DNA of 64,000 nucleotides from Actinomycetota bacterium (GCA_018268595.1 JAFDWH010000017.1:1-64000); one strand, 5' to 3'; shown: positions 48,449 through 56,614, counted from the first letter of the stretch. Numbers and translations: made by a program. The notes: generated from the letters alone by a model not told the origin.

Positions 48449-49525
48449 ATGAGCGCTGTGGGGGACCTGTGGGCCGTCGCGCGGCTGGTCGTGAGCTACT
48501 ACCTGACGGTCGCGCGCCATGTGCGGCGTGAGCTTGCCTGCTGGCGTGGGCACGCGCGTGCGATCCCCGACCCGTGCCTGCGAGGGCTGGCGCTGGCCAA
48601 GCTGGCCGACGAGCACCTCAACGCGCAGGCGGCCGCCGTGTTCGCGACGCTCGTCCCGCTCCGACAACGGCGGCGCGCCGCTCGCATGATGGTCGCCTTC
48701 CAGGTCATGTACGACTACCTCGACGCCGTCAGCGAGCAGCCTTCCGGCGATCCCGTCGTGAACGGGCTGCGGCTGCACGAAGCGCTGCTCACGGCGATCC
48801 TCCCGGAGCGTCCGGCTGTCGACTACTACGCCTTTGCCACACGTGGGCGGGATGACGGCGGGTACCTCGACCGTGCCGTCGCATCGTTCCGCTCGCGCAT
48901 GCGCGCGATGCCGGCTGAGGCCACGGTGCGGCCAGCTCTCGCCCGCTGCGCGGCGCGGGTGGGCGAGGGGCAGACGCGGACGCACGCTGTCGATGTTGCA
49001 GGCGTCCTCCAACTGCGCGCCTGGGGCGCGACCCTGGCCCGCGCGGGCCCGTACGAGTGGTGGGAGGCGACGGCCGGCGCCGCCTCGTCGCTCGCGCTCC
49101 ACGCCCTGTTCGCGGCGGCAGGCGATGCGAGTACGACAGGAGAGGACGCACTCGCCGTTGAGCGGGCCTACTTTCCGGCTGTTTGCGCCATCAGCACCTT
49201 GCTCGACGCCGTCGCCGACCAGAGATCCGATCGTCTCGCGGGGAGCCGCAACTACATCGACTACTACGCCACGAACGCGGAGGCCGTACGCCGGCTCGCG
49301 CTGATCGCGCGAGACGCCGACCGCCGCACGCGGGACTTGAGACGTGGCACGCGTCACGCCACGATCGTCTCCGGGATCTCCGCCTTCTACCTCTCGGCTG
49401 TCTCTGCACTAGAGCCGGGTGACCGGGAGGCGGTCCGACAGATGGCCGGAACGCTCCGACCCTGCACGATTCGACCACTGTTGGCGATCTTGCGCATCAA
49501 GCGGTGTCTCGACGCAGGGGGATGA
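48449..49525 (+). CDS. DUF2600 protein, tetraprenyl-beta-curcumene synthase (YtpB)-like
   Basis: A 358-aa DUF2600 protein. Family landmarks are ARHVRRELACWRGHARAIPDP, VAFQVMYDYLDAVSEQPS (acidic metal-binding region), RGRDDGGYL, AASSLALHALFAA and SGISAFYLSAVSA. Bacillus YtpB uses geranylgeranylfarnesyl-type diphosphates to form sesquarterpenes. The actinobacterial substrates are unknown. The ATG at 48449 is chosen over GTG 48416. It follows the FtsX gene by 59 bases in the same direction, so linked expression is plausible. Confidence 0.88.
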   Translation: MSAVGDLWAVARLVVSYYLTVARHVRRELACWRGHARAIPDPCLRGLALAKLADEHLNAQAAAVFATLVPLRQRRRAARMMVAFQVMYDYLDAVSEQPSGDPVVNGLRLHEALLTAILPERPAVDYYAFATRGRDDGGYLDRAVASFRSRMRAMPAEATVRPALARCAARVGEGQTRTHAVDVAGVLQLRAWGATLARAGPYEWWEATAGAASSLALHALFAAAGDASTTGEDALAVERAYFPAVCAISTLLDAVADQRSDRLAGSRNYIDYYATNAEAVRRLALIARDADRRTRDLRRGTRHATIVSGISAFYLSAVSALEPGDREAVRQMAGTLRPCTIRPLLAILRIKRCLDAGG

Positions 49526-50216
49526 CCGGCGCCCGGGGCGGCGTGGGCGAGCCGTGCAGTCGACCTCCGTCGAGCGTGAGCGCACGGTCGACGCCCGCGA
49601 GGTCCGCTGCGTCGCCCGTCGTCATCAGGACGGCGATGCCGTCGTCGCGCACGAGCGACTCGATCAGCGCGAGCAGCGAATCGGCCGCACGCGCCGGTGG
49701 GATGCCGGCCAGCGGCTCGTCAAGCAGGAGCAGCGCCGGCTCCGTGACGAGCGCTCGTGCGATCGCCACGCGCGCCGCGTCCGCATGGTTGAGGGCGTCG
49801 ACTGCATCTTCCGCGCGGTCCGCTGCGCCGGTCCGCCGCAGTGCCGCGAGCGCGCGGCGCTCGGCGTCCGCGCGGGAGCGCTCGCTGAGGACAGGAGCGG
49901 CGACGTGGGCGAGCGCAGACGTTGCGATCGAGGCGCGAAACTGGACGAACCCGTAGCCGATCCCGCCGGTCGCTCCGAGCATCTGTCGTCGCGCCAAGTC
50001 AACGCCGTCGAACAGCACGACGCCGGAAGATGGCGGCAGCAGACCTCCTGCCGCTTGGAGGAGGGTCGAGCGTCCCGAGCGGCGCAGGCCCCAGACCGCG
50101 ACCCACTCAGCAGTGTCGATCGTGAGCGAGGCATCGCACAGGACGATGCGGTCCCGTTCACGCCGTCGCCCACGGGTGCGCTTCAACGTCACGTCGACCA
50201 GGGAGAGGAGCGGCAC
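49497..50216 (-). CDS. Orphan ABC ATPase-like protein with degenerate motifs
   Basis: A 239-aa relative of the protein at 44376-45110. Walker A is GLRRSGRST (Arg in place of Lys) and the signature is VDALNHADAARVAIARAL. Walker B LLLLDEPLAG is kept, and TTGDAADLAGVDRALTLDGG replaces the switch region. No intact ATPase, permease or PadR gene is adjacent on this strand. It may work with cluster B proteins or be a remnant of a third cluster. Its 3' end overlaps the convergent DUF2600 gene by 29 bases. Confidence 0.82.
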   Translation of the reverse strand: MPLLSLVDVTLKRTRGRRRERDRIVLCDASLTIDTAEWVAVWGLRRSGRSTLLQAAGGLLPPSSGVVLFDGVDLARRQMLGATGGIGYGFVQFRASIATSALAHVAAPVLSERSRADAERRALAALRRTGAADRAEDAVDALNHADAARVAIARALVTEPALLLLDEPLAGIPPARAADSLLALIESLVRDDGIAVLMTTGDAADLAGVDRALTLDGGRLHGSPTPPRAPVIPLRRDTA

Positions 50217-50250
50217 GCCGCCATCCTCGCGTACGCCACCGGGACAGGCC

Positions 50251-50276
50251 AGTCCGCTACGTATACGCAGCGGACT
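50251..50276. promoter_or_regulatory. 26-base inverted repeat, candidate operator of the orphan ABC gene
   Basis: AGTCCGCT at 50251-50258 and AGCGGACT at 50269-50276 are inverted. The palindrome CGTATACG lies between them, with one mismatched base on each side. The site is 35 bases upstream of the start at 50216. PadR- or TetR-type control is inferred. Confidence 0.55.
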
Positions 50277-50892
50277 ACGAAGCGGTCTACCAAGAGGACC
50301 GCAGCCCCGTGAGGATCACGGCGTTGATGAGTCGCGTCCCTCCAACTCGCGTTGCGTCCGCCCGCGCTCGGCCCGTCCCCCGCACGCGGGGCGGCTCTCC
50401 CTCACCCCCACGCTCGGAGAGCCATCAGGCGCACGCAAGTCGACGGCCGACTCGTCTCGTGCCCGATGCTCGCCGGCGCTGGACGCCCGTTCCCCTGGAG
50501 CACCAGCGCCGGCGAGCGGGTTGCGTTGCGCGAGCGCGCAGGAGCGCCCGAGCGACAGCTACGCCGGCCGGGTGCTGATCCGCATGCGCGCCTTAGCGGC
50601 GCTGGTCAGACGCAAGCAATGGCACTGCTGGAAGGCGATCGTCGCTCGGCTTTGAGCTGCACCGCGGCCATATAGCCAACCGGGGCAAGTCGTCGCAATC
50701 ACGCCCGCCCACGCGCAAGAGCACGACAGGAACCGGCTACGTACCAACAACTGGCCGCTCTCCACATCACCTTCACGACCGATGAACACCTCCCCAACGG
50801 CTTGGTCATAAGCCAATGGCAGTCAAAGACGCGATGCAGACGCCCGCACGCGAGGAGGCTAGAGCCCGTGTGTCTGAAGACAAGCGTATCTA
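50277..50892. other. Non-coding region with a long perfect hairpin
   Basis: No convincing gene is found in about 600 bases. The most notable object is a 15-base perfect inverted repeat, GCTCGCCGGCGCTGG (50468-50482) and CCAGCGCCGGCGAGC (50503-50517), with a 20-base loop. From about 50640 onward the base composition becomes less GC-rich, leading into the atypical gene at 50972. Confidence 0.5.
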
Positions 50893-50952
50893 TTGACTGT
50901 GTTCTGGTGCCCTGGCACCCTGGACGAACTAGGGGGAGCAGGGGGCTCCCCC
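50893..50952 (+). promoter_or_regulatory. Putative promoter and leader hairpins of the secreted gene
   Basis: TTGACT at 50893-50898 fits a -35 element, but no matching -10 is clear. The inverted repeat GGTGCC-CT-GGCACC lies at 50906-50919. A strong hairpin pairs GGGGGAGC (50932-50939) with GCTCCCCC (50945-50952). The last one ends eight bases before the AGGAGG ribosome-binding site and could affect translation. Confidence 0.4.
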
Positions 50953-50971
50953 GATGACGAGGAGGCCGACC

Positions 50972-51910
50972 GTGAGACAGGGGAAGCTCTTGCTCTCGGG
51001 ATGCGTCGCGCTGTGGGTGAGCGTAGCGGTGATGGGCGTAGCCGCAGGGGTCGCCGCAAGCTCCACGTGGAGATTCGCGAGCAGAGCAATAGAAGTCGCA
51101 GGGACGCTCGAAATCAAGCAAAATACCCTTCCCCAGGTTCTCTGTAACGTAACCTTAGGGGCTGAAGCACCCTCGGAAGGTTTCCCGAATAGGGGAAGCA
51201 CTGCCCTTAAGATCTCTAGGGTGACACTTGGTAGTTGTTTCGGTGGGAGTCTTAGATTCCTACTCGAAGCCGCAAGACCTTGGGCTATTAGGTACGGAGG
51301 AATTATAGGGGGTGCCCTACCGGACAGAGTTTCGAACCTCGGCTTCGAAGGCGAAGAAGCACTGATCCTAGTAGAAACCTCATCAAGTGCTTGCCTATAT
51401 AGATTTACGATGGAAGGCTTTACTGGTCTTACCTTTATCGAAGGTTCCCAATGGGAATACTCTACCGGCACTTTCAATCTCTTTGGTAGGGTGCCCTTTG
51501 AAGGCGCCATATCACTAGGTAGAGGCTCGTGCAGTCTCAACGAACTCTCCTTCTCGTCGAGTAGAAGACTTCCGACTGTCAGCTTGAATGGCGTGATAGT
51601 GAGTCCGCTACCCTTGGAATTTGGAAGGGTAGAAGGCGGCACCATAGGGACGAGAACCGTGACCCTGACGGGATCCAGAAGTGGGACGACGATCAGCGGA
51701 ATAAGAATGAGAACCGGGAGATACTTCTCCATAACGGATCCGAACGGCTGCAGAGGAAGGACCCTGAGAGCTGGCGCTACCTGCTCGATCAGTGCAGCAT
51801 TTTTCCCGCCGACCGAACCACATATCTTCTTCGAAGACGTCCTCCTGATAGAAACAACAGAAGCCGTACTAGAAGACATCGTTAGGGGTAACAATACGAT
51901 CATAAGGTAA
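50972..51910 (+). CDS. Exported protein of foreign codon usage, unknown function
   Basis: A 312-aa protein starting at GTG 50972, six bases after AGGAGG; an in-frame ATG at 50954 lies before that site. The signal sequence (LLLSGCVALWVSVAVMGVAAGVAASS) ends near residue 28. The C-terminal 100 residues (PLEFGRVEGGTIGTRTVTLTG...GCRGRTLRAGATCSISAAFFPP) look like an immunoglobulin-type choice-of-anchor/ASH domain. The gene uses AGA, AGG, ATA and CTA codons freely and is far less GC-rich than its surroundings. This is strong evidence of recent transfer or a special expression regime. Confidence 0.75.
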   Translation: MRQGKLLLSGCVALWVSVAVMGVAAGVAASSTWRFASRAIEVAGTLEIKQNTLPQVLCNVTLGAEAPSEGFPNRGSTALKISRVTLGSCFGGSLRFLLEAARPWAIRYGGIIGGALPDRVSNLGFEGEEALILVETSSSACLYRFTMEGFTGLTFIEGSQWEYSTGTFNLFGRVPFEGAISLGRGSCSLNELSFSSSRRLPTVSLNGVIVSPLPLEFGRVEGGTIGTRTVTLTGSRSGTTISGIRMRTGRYFSITDPNGCRGRTLRAGATCSISAAFFPPTEPHIFFEDVLLIETTEAVLEDIVRGNNTIIR

Positions 51911-51917
51911 GCCTGAT

Positions 51918-51949
51918 TGGTGCGCCAGTCGGTCGTGGCTGGCGCACCA
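51918..51949 (+). terminator. Hairpin terminator after the exported protein gene
   Basis: TGGTGCGCCAG (51918-51928) pairs perfectly over 11 bases with CTGGCGCACCA (51939-51949). It starts eight bases after the stop codon. A weak T-rich stretch (TAATACTTTG) follows. Confidence 0.75.
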
Positions 51950-52250
51950 GTAATACTTTGGCTCCAGGCGATGTTCCCGCCGTACCAGAGCCTTCGCCGC
52001 TAACCAGCCATGTGCGCCATGCGCTCGTCGGCCCCGCGGGGCTCTCCGGCCGCGCAGCGCTGCCCCTTACCAATTAGTGGTGTCTATCGCCAGCGGGGTT
52101 AGGCGCAACGCGAACCGGGAGCGACGCTGTCGCGCGGTGGCATCACGATGGCTGCCGGCGTAGCGCGCGGGCCAGCGATTGGGCGTAGCTGGCCCGGGAG
52201 GACGCCAACCGCGGCGCGGCGCGCTGCAGGTCGAGTAGCGTCGAACTCTC
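51950..52250. other. Non-coding region before the DUF2461 gene
   Basis: About 300 bases without a supported gene; the base composition returns to high GC toward 52140. No repeat or clear promoter was seen. Confidence 0.4.
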
Positions 52251-52910
52251 ATGTCCGAGTTCCGCGGCTTCCCTCCGGGCGCGCTCGAGTTCCTGCGCGA
52301 GCTGGAGGACAACAACGAGCGCGAGTGGTTCAAGGCCAACCGCGCGCGCTACGACGAGCTGCTGGTCGCGCCGGCCAAGGCGCTGGGAGAGGAGCTGGAG
52401 GCCGCCGGCTTCGGGCGCGCGCACGCCTTCCGCCCCTGGAACGACACGCGCTTCCACGCCGGCCCGCCGATCAAGGAGCATCTCGGGCTGGCGGTCGGCT
52501 ACGAGGGCGCCGGCGGCTTCTACGTCGAGCTGTCGCTCGACGGGCTGTTCGTCGCCGCCGGCCTGCACAACCCGGCGCCCGACCAGGTCGAGCGGCTGCG
52601 GCGGCTGGTCGCCGACGGGCGCAGCGCCGCCGTGCTGACGCGCGCGATCGCGAGCGCCGAGGCGGCCGGCCTGAGCCTGAACCAGCCCGACCTGAGACGC
52701 GCGCCGCGCGGCTACCCGGCCGACCATCCGCGCGTCGACCTCTTGCGCCGCCGCGCGCTGACCGTCTCGCAGCGGCACAGACTCGCCGGCTGGATCCACC
52801 GACCGGCGGCCGGCGCGCGCATCCGCGCGCAGCTCGACGCCGCCGCCCCGCTCGTGCGCTGGCTGCGCGAGCGCGTCGGGCCGACCGACAGACCGCGCCA
52901 GCGACGCTAG
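52251..52910 (+). CDS. DUF2461 family protein
   Basis: A 219-aa protein of the conserved DUF2461 family. It begins RGFPPGALEFLRELEDNNEREWFKANRARYDELLVAP, the family signature, and continues AFRPWNDTRFHAGPPIKEHLG and GGFYVELSLDGLFVAAGLH. No biochemical role is established. It ends four bases into the convergent DUF488 gene. Confidence 0.92.
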   Translation: MSEFRGFPPGALEFLRELEDNNEREWFKANRARYDELLVAPAKALGEELEAAGFGRAHAFRPWNDTRFHAGPPIKEHLGLAVGYEGAGGFYVELSLDGLFVAAGLHNPAPDQVERLRRLVADGRSAAVLTRAIASAEAAGLSLNQPDLRRAPRGYPADHPRVDLLRRRALTVSQRHRLAGWIHRPAAGARIRAQLDAAAPLVRWLRERVGPTDRPRQRR

Positions 52911-53350
52911 AGGTCCACCACGCGCAGCCCCGGCAGCCGCTCGCGCAGCTGCTCGGCGACGACGCGACGGTGGCAGTGGGCCGGCTCGGCCTCCAGGCAC
53001 AGCAGCGCGGTGCGCGGCGCGCCCGGCCCGTCCAGCTCGGCCGCGAGCGCGTCCAGCTCGGCGCCGGCGGTGCGCTCCAGGTGCGGGCGGAACGCCTCGC
53101 GCGCCTGGCGCGTCGCGCCGCTTCTGAACAGCAGCTTGATGTCAGGCGGCGTGCCGAGCGTGCGGCGCGACTCGTAGGCGATCCCGTGCTGGCCGAGCGC
53201 CAGCCCCAGCTTCGTCTTCGACATCCCCGGCCGGCGCGACTGCGGCCGCTGGCGCACGTCGAGCACGCGCTCGATGCCGGCCGCCGCCAGCTCCGCCACG
53301 AGCGCGTCGGGCGTCAGCCGCTCGTACCCGATCGTCCAGAGCGTGGGCAT
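52907..53350 (-). CDS. DUF488 family protein
   Basis: A 147-aa DUF488 protein. TIGYERLTPDALVAELAAAGIERVLDVRQRPQSRRPGMSKTKL at the N-terminus and LLCLEAEPAHCHRRVVAEQL at the C-terminus are diagnostic, with the conserved Cys-His pairs of the C-x6-CH type. Function is unknown; a nucleic-acid or redox role has been suggested by others. The ATG at 53350 matches the family start. Confidence 0.93.
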   Translation of the reverse strand: MPTLWTIGYERLTPDALVAELAAAGIERVLDVRQRPQSRRPGMSKTKLGLALGQHGIAYESRRTLGTPPDIKLLFRSGATRQAREAFRPHLERTAGAELDALAAELDGPGAPRTALLCLEAEPAHCHRRVVAEQLRERLPGLRVVDL

Positions 53351-53360
53351 CGCTGTGCGT

Positions 53361-53792
53361 CTACCCCGCGACGGGGCGCCGACGCCGCACCGACTCGAAG
53401 CGCGCGAAGTCGCGGTCCAGCGTGACGATCTCGGCGCCGTGCTCGAGCGCGATCGCCGCAAGCGCCGCGTCGGCGACGAGGTCGCCGAGCGCGTCCGCCT
53501 CCTCGCACAGACGCCGCAGCAGCGCGAGGTGGCGCGGCCCGGGGCCGATCGCGAGGTGCGCCGGCTGGGCGCACACGGCGTCGACGAACGCGAACGCGTC
53601 CTCGCGCGGCGTCGGGATCTCGAACACACGGCGGTTCGTGGCGAGGCGCAGGAAGGAGCCCCACACGAGCAGCGGGACGGCGAAGCGCTCGCCGCCCCGC
53701 ACCATCGCGTCGAACCACGCGCGCACCGTGCCGTGATGGGGATGGTCGTCGCGATGCGCCGCGAGCACGACGTTGACGTCGAGCAGCAGCAC
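53361..53792 (-). CDS. VapC-type PIN-domain toxin
   Basis: A 143-aa PIN ribonuclease. It starts [19 protein letters not shown] (first active Asp), has a central acidic region ([20 protein letters not shown]) and ends [11 protein letters not shown]. It should cleave structured RNA when free. The GTG start lies four bases after the antitoxin stop. It is unrelated in detail to the PIN toxin of the integrative element. Confidence 0.9.
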   Translation of the reverse strand: MLLLDVNVVLAAHRDDHPHHGTVRAWFDAMVRGGERFAVPLLVWGSFLRLATNRRVFEIPTPREDAFAFVDAVCAQPAHLAIGPGPRHLALLRRLCEEADALGDLVADAALAAIALEHGAEIVTLDRDFARFESVRRRRPVAG

Positions 53793-53796
53793 CGGA

Positions 53797-54054
53797 TCAG
53801 CGGCGCGCGTCCAGCTCGACGCCCTCGTCGAGCAGCTCCAGCAGCGCGCGGTTCGAGGTGAGGTCCACGCCGGGGCGCGGGCCGGTGCCGCCGTGGAAGA
53901 CGGGGATCGCGGGCGCCTGGGCAGACGCCGCGGTCTCGCTCAGCTCGCGCTGGAGCGCCGCATCGACGACCTGCCCGAGCGTCAGTCCGCGCTCGCGCGC
54001 GCGACGCTTCGCCGCCGCGAGCAGCTCGTCGGAGATCGAGAGCGTGGTGCGCAT
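53797..54054 (-). CDS. VapB-type ribbon-helix-helix antitoxin
   Basis: An 85-aa antitoxin with N-terminal ribbon-helix-helix ([37 protein letters not shown]). The C-terminal toxin-binding tail contains [22 protein letters not shown]. Its start codon lies within a perfect 11-base inverted repeat, the likely autoregulatory operator. Confidence 0.9.
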   Translation of the reverse strand: MRTTLSISDELLAAAKRRARERGLTLGQVVDAALQRELSETAASAQAPAIPVFHGGTGPRPGVDLTSNRALLELLDEGVELDARR

Positions 54055-54080
54055 GATGCTCAGGCTAGCGCATCATGCGC
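54049..54080. promoter_or_regulatory. VapBC operator: 11-base perfect inverted repeat
   Basis: GCGCATGATGC (54049-54059) and GCATCATGCGC (54070-54080) are exact inverted copies separated by ten bases, and the left arm contains the vapB ATG. The one-turn spacing between arms suits a ribbon-helix-helix repressor. Confidence 0.7.
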
Positions 54081-54107
54081 ATCACTCGGGCCGCTACGAT
54101 CGACCCG

Positions 54108-54992
54108 ATGCCCGCGCCATGGCCGCCGCCGATCGCCGAGCGGGAGCTGGTCGAGCGGCTCGCGCTCGACGACGACGGCTTCCGCGCCTACGTCGGCGCG
54201 TTCGTCGCGGCGGTGCCCTCCCGCGCGTGCAACGCGGCCGCGTTCGCTTCGGCGTGCGCCTACCCGTGGGCGCGGCCGGCCGGCTCCTACCTGCTCGACG
54301 GCGACGGCGGCGTGCGCGCGCTCGGCGGGCTGCCGCGAGCGGAGCGCGAGGCGCTGATCGAGCGCCTCGCCGCGCCGCGCGCCGGGCGCCTGCCGCTGCT
54401 CGCGATCGGCTCGAACGCGGCGCCGGAGACGCTGCGGCGCAAGTTCGCGCACTTCGACGCGCCCGCCGACCGCACGGTGCTCGCCGTCAGCGGGCGCCTG
54501 CACGAGTTCGACGTCGGCTATGCCGCCCAGCCGGCGCTCTACGGCGCGCTGCCGGCGACGCTCTTCCCGAGCCCCGGCACCGCCGTCGCGACGACGCTGC
54601 TGTGGGTCACGCCGGCGCAGTTCACGCAGCTCACGTGGTCGGAGCTGAGCTACCGGCTCGGGCGCCTGCGCACCCGCTTCGCGGTCGACGGCGCCGACGA
54701 GCAATTCGACGAGGTGCTCGCGTTCGTCTCGCGTTGGGGCGCTTTCTGCGTGGACGGCGCGCCGGTCGCGCTCGCCGCCGTCGAGGCCGAGCGACGCCGC
54801 GCGACTGCGCTCACGCAAGAGCAGGCGCTCGACCATGCGGCGCGTCTGACCCTCGGCGCCGGCGCGAACGCCGAGACGCTCGTGCGCGCCGTCTTCGCGG
54901 ACCTCGCCGGGCTCGCCCCGCGCCTCGCCGCGACGCTGCACGCGAGCGCGCGGCCGTTCGCCTCCGCGCGCTGGACGCCGTACGCGGGGTAG
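54108..54992 (+). CDS. Hypothetical protein with a gamma-glutamylcyclotransferase-like segment
   Basis: A 294-aa protein. Residues 100-130 read RLPLLAIGSNAAPETLRRKFAHF, similar to the YGSN-type loop of gamma-glutamylcyclotransferase-like folds. SGRLHEFDVGYAAQPALYGALPATLFPSPG follows, and a conserved-looking WVTPAQFTQLTWSELSYRLG lies near residue 175. Cytoplasmic, with no signal or membrane segment. The precise activity is unknown. The ATG at 54108 avoids the vapBC operator; an upstream ATG at 54075 lies inside it. Confidence 0.72.
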   Translation: MPAPWPPPIAERELVERLALDDDGFRAYVGAFVAAVPSRACNAAAFASACAYPWARPAGSYLLDGDGGVRALGGLPRAEREALIERLAAPRAGRLPLLAIGSNAAPETLRRKFAHFDAPADRTVLAVSGRLHEFDVGYAAQPALYGALPATLFPSPGTAVATTLLWVTPAQFTQLTWSELSYRLGRLRTRFAVDGADEQFDEVLAFVSRWGAFCVDGAPVALAAVEAERRRATALTQEQALDHAARLTLGAGANAETLVRAVFADLAGLAPRLAATLHASARPFASARWTPYAG

Positions 54993-55024
54993 CCGCGCGC
55001 GCCGCCGGGGTACGGTCGTTCTCG

Positions 55025-55861
55025 ATGCCACGCGAGGCGACGCAGGCGCGCACCGTGACGGTGCAGGGCGTGGAGGTGCCGAAGCTCGGCTACGGCACGT
55101 GGCTGGTCGAGGGCGAGGACGCCTACGACGGCGTGCTCGACGCGCTCGAGCTCGGCTACCGGCACGTCGACACCGCGCGCGCGTACGGCAACGAGCGCTG
55201 GGTCGGGCGCGCGCTCGCCGACTCCGGCGTCCCGCGCGAGGACGTCTGGCTGACGACGAAGGTCTGGTACGAGCACGCCGAGCCGGAGCTGCTGACGCGC
55301 GTCTTCCACCAGCAGCTCGCCGACCTGCACGTCGAGCACGTCGACCTGCTGCTGCTCCACTGGCCGGCGTTCGAGGTGCCGCTGCGCAAGACGCTCGGCG
55401 CGATGGAGGCGCTGCGCCAGCAGGGGCTCGCCGCGCAGATCGGCGTCTCGAACTTCCCCTCGGAGCTGCTGCGCGAGGCGCTCGAGCTGGCGCCGATCTT
55501 CTGCGACCAGGTCGAGTTCCATCCCTACCTGCCGCAGGGGCCGGTGCTGCACGAATGCCTCGAGCACGACCTGCTGCTGACCGCCTACTCGCCGTTCGCG
55601 CACGGCCTCGTGCACGACGACCCGACGCTGCGCGAGATCGGCGCGCGCCACGGCAAGTCGGCCGGCCAGGTCGCGCTGCGGTGGCTGCTCGACCAGCCGA
55701 ACGTGGCGGCGATCCCGAAGGCCTCCTCGCACGCGCGCCGCGCCGAGAACCTCGACGTGTTCGACTTCGAGCTGGACGACGACGAGCGCGCGGCGGTCGC
55801 GGCGCTGTCCGGGCGCCGCCTGCGCACGGCCGATCCCGACTGGGCGCCGGACTGGGACTGA
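55025..55861 (+). CDS. Aldo/keto reductase
   Basis: A 278-aa NADPH-dependent AKR with the (beta/alpha)8 fold. The catalytic tetrad appears as DTARAYGNE (Asp, Tyr), VWLTTKVW (Lys) and LLLLHWPAF (His). Further markers are IGVSNFPSELLRE, FHPYLPQGPVLHECLEHDLLLTAYSPFAHG and the cofactor region IPKASSHARRAENL. It is similar to 2,5-diketo-gluconate reductases (DkgB type) and probably reduces a small aldehyde or ketone. Confidence 0.94.
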   Translation: MPREATQARTVTVQGVEVPKLGYGTWLVEGEDAYDGVLDALELGYRHVDTARAYGNERWVGRALADSGVPREDVWLTTKVWYEHAEPELLTRVFHQQLADLHVEHVDLLLLHWPAFEVPLRKTLGAMEALRQQGLAAQIGVSNFPSELLREALELAPIFCDQVEFHPYLPQGPVLHECLEHDLLLTAYSPFAHGLVHDDPTLREIGARHGKSAGQVALRWLLDQPNVAAIPKASSHARRAENLDVFDFELDDDERAAVAALSGRRLRTADPDWAPDWD

Positions 55862-55914
55862 GGTAGCCGTCGCAACATGCTCGCGCCCTCCGGCCGATCG
55901 GCTACCGTCCTGGG

Positions 55915-56232
55915 ATGACGCCGTCGCAGGTGATCGAGGAGATCGGCGCGCGACTTGCGAAGGCTGCGCCGCCCCGGTCGCGCGTACTCCTGTTCGGCTC
56001 TCATGCCCGCGGGAACGCGGACGCGGACTCTGACTTCGACGTGCTGGTGATCGAGCCTGCGGTCGAGAGCCCGATCTCCGAGGCGGTGCGCCTGCGGCGC
56101 GAGCTGCGCGGCCTCGGAGTGCCGATCGACGTCGTTGTCGTGGACGAGGCCAAGGCGCAGCGCCGTGCGGCGGTGCGCGGGACGATGGTCGAGCGCGCCT
56201 TGCGCGAGGGTCGCCTGCTTGCCCGGACCTGA
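55915..56232 (+). CDS. MNT-type minimal nucleotidyltransferase (antitoxin)
   Basis: A 105-aa minimal nucleotidyltransferase. The active motif LLFGSHARGNADADSDFDVLV has the GSxxRG and DxD residues, with a third acid in VPIDVVVVDEAK. In MNT-HEPN modules the protein adds AMP to the HEPN toxin and neutralises it. It overlaps the HEPN gene. Confidence 0.93.
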   Translation: MTPSQVIEEIGARLAKAAPPRSRVLLFGSHARGNADADSDFDVLVIEPAVESPISEAVRLRRELRGLGVPIDVVVVDEAKAQRRAAVRGTMVERALREGRLLART

Positions 56233-56614
56233 GCACGTCGGCGTCGCCTGGCTGCTGTTGCGGAAGGCCGACGCGGATCTCGCCGCTGCGCGCGTGCTCG
56301 CCGCCGATCCCGATCCGCATGACGACGCGGTCGGATTCCACGCTCAGCAGGCGGTGGAGAAGGCGCTGAAGGCCGCGCTCGCGTCGCTCGAGGTCGAGAC
56401 GCCGCGCACGCACGACCTGACGTTCCTCGTCGAGCCGCTCGGGATGCACGGGGTCGAGGTTCCGGCGGGGCTGAGCGAGTCCGAATGGCTCAGCCCGTGG
56501 GCGGTGACGACGCGCTACGACGACCTCGAGGAGACGCTCGATCGCGCAGCCGCCATCGGCGCGGCCAGCGATGCGATCGCGTGGGCGCGTGCACGCCTCG
56601 ACGCGCTCGCATAG
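56219..56614 (+). CDS. HEPN-domain protein (toxin partner of MNT)
   Basis: A 131-aa HEPN protein (WLLLRKADADLAAARVLAAD, FHAQQAVEKALKAAL, RTHDLTFLVEPLGMHGVEVP, then EWLSPWAVTTRYDDLEE). HEPN toxins are ribonucleases. The best start is TTG at 56219, after GAGGG and overlapping the MNT gene by 14 bases; no ATG or GTG is available near it. A truncated relative lies at 28637-28884. Confidence 0.9.
   Translation: MPGPEHVGVAWLLLRKADADLAAARVLAADPDPHDDAVGFHAQQAVEKALKAALASLEVETPRTHDLTFLVEPLGMHGVEVPAGLSESEWLSPWAVTTRYDDLEETLDRAAAIGAASDAIAWARARLDALA

Noticed and set aside
50113-50675. Several plus-strand frames after the orphan ABC gene
   Set aside because: They start antisense to the ABC gene or have Arg/Pro-rich low-complexity products without ribosome-binding sites.
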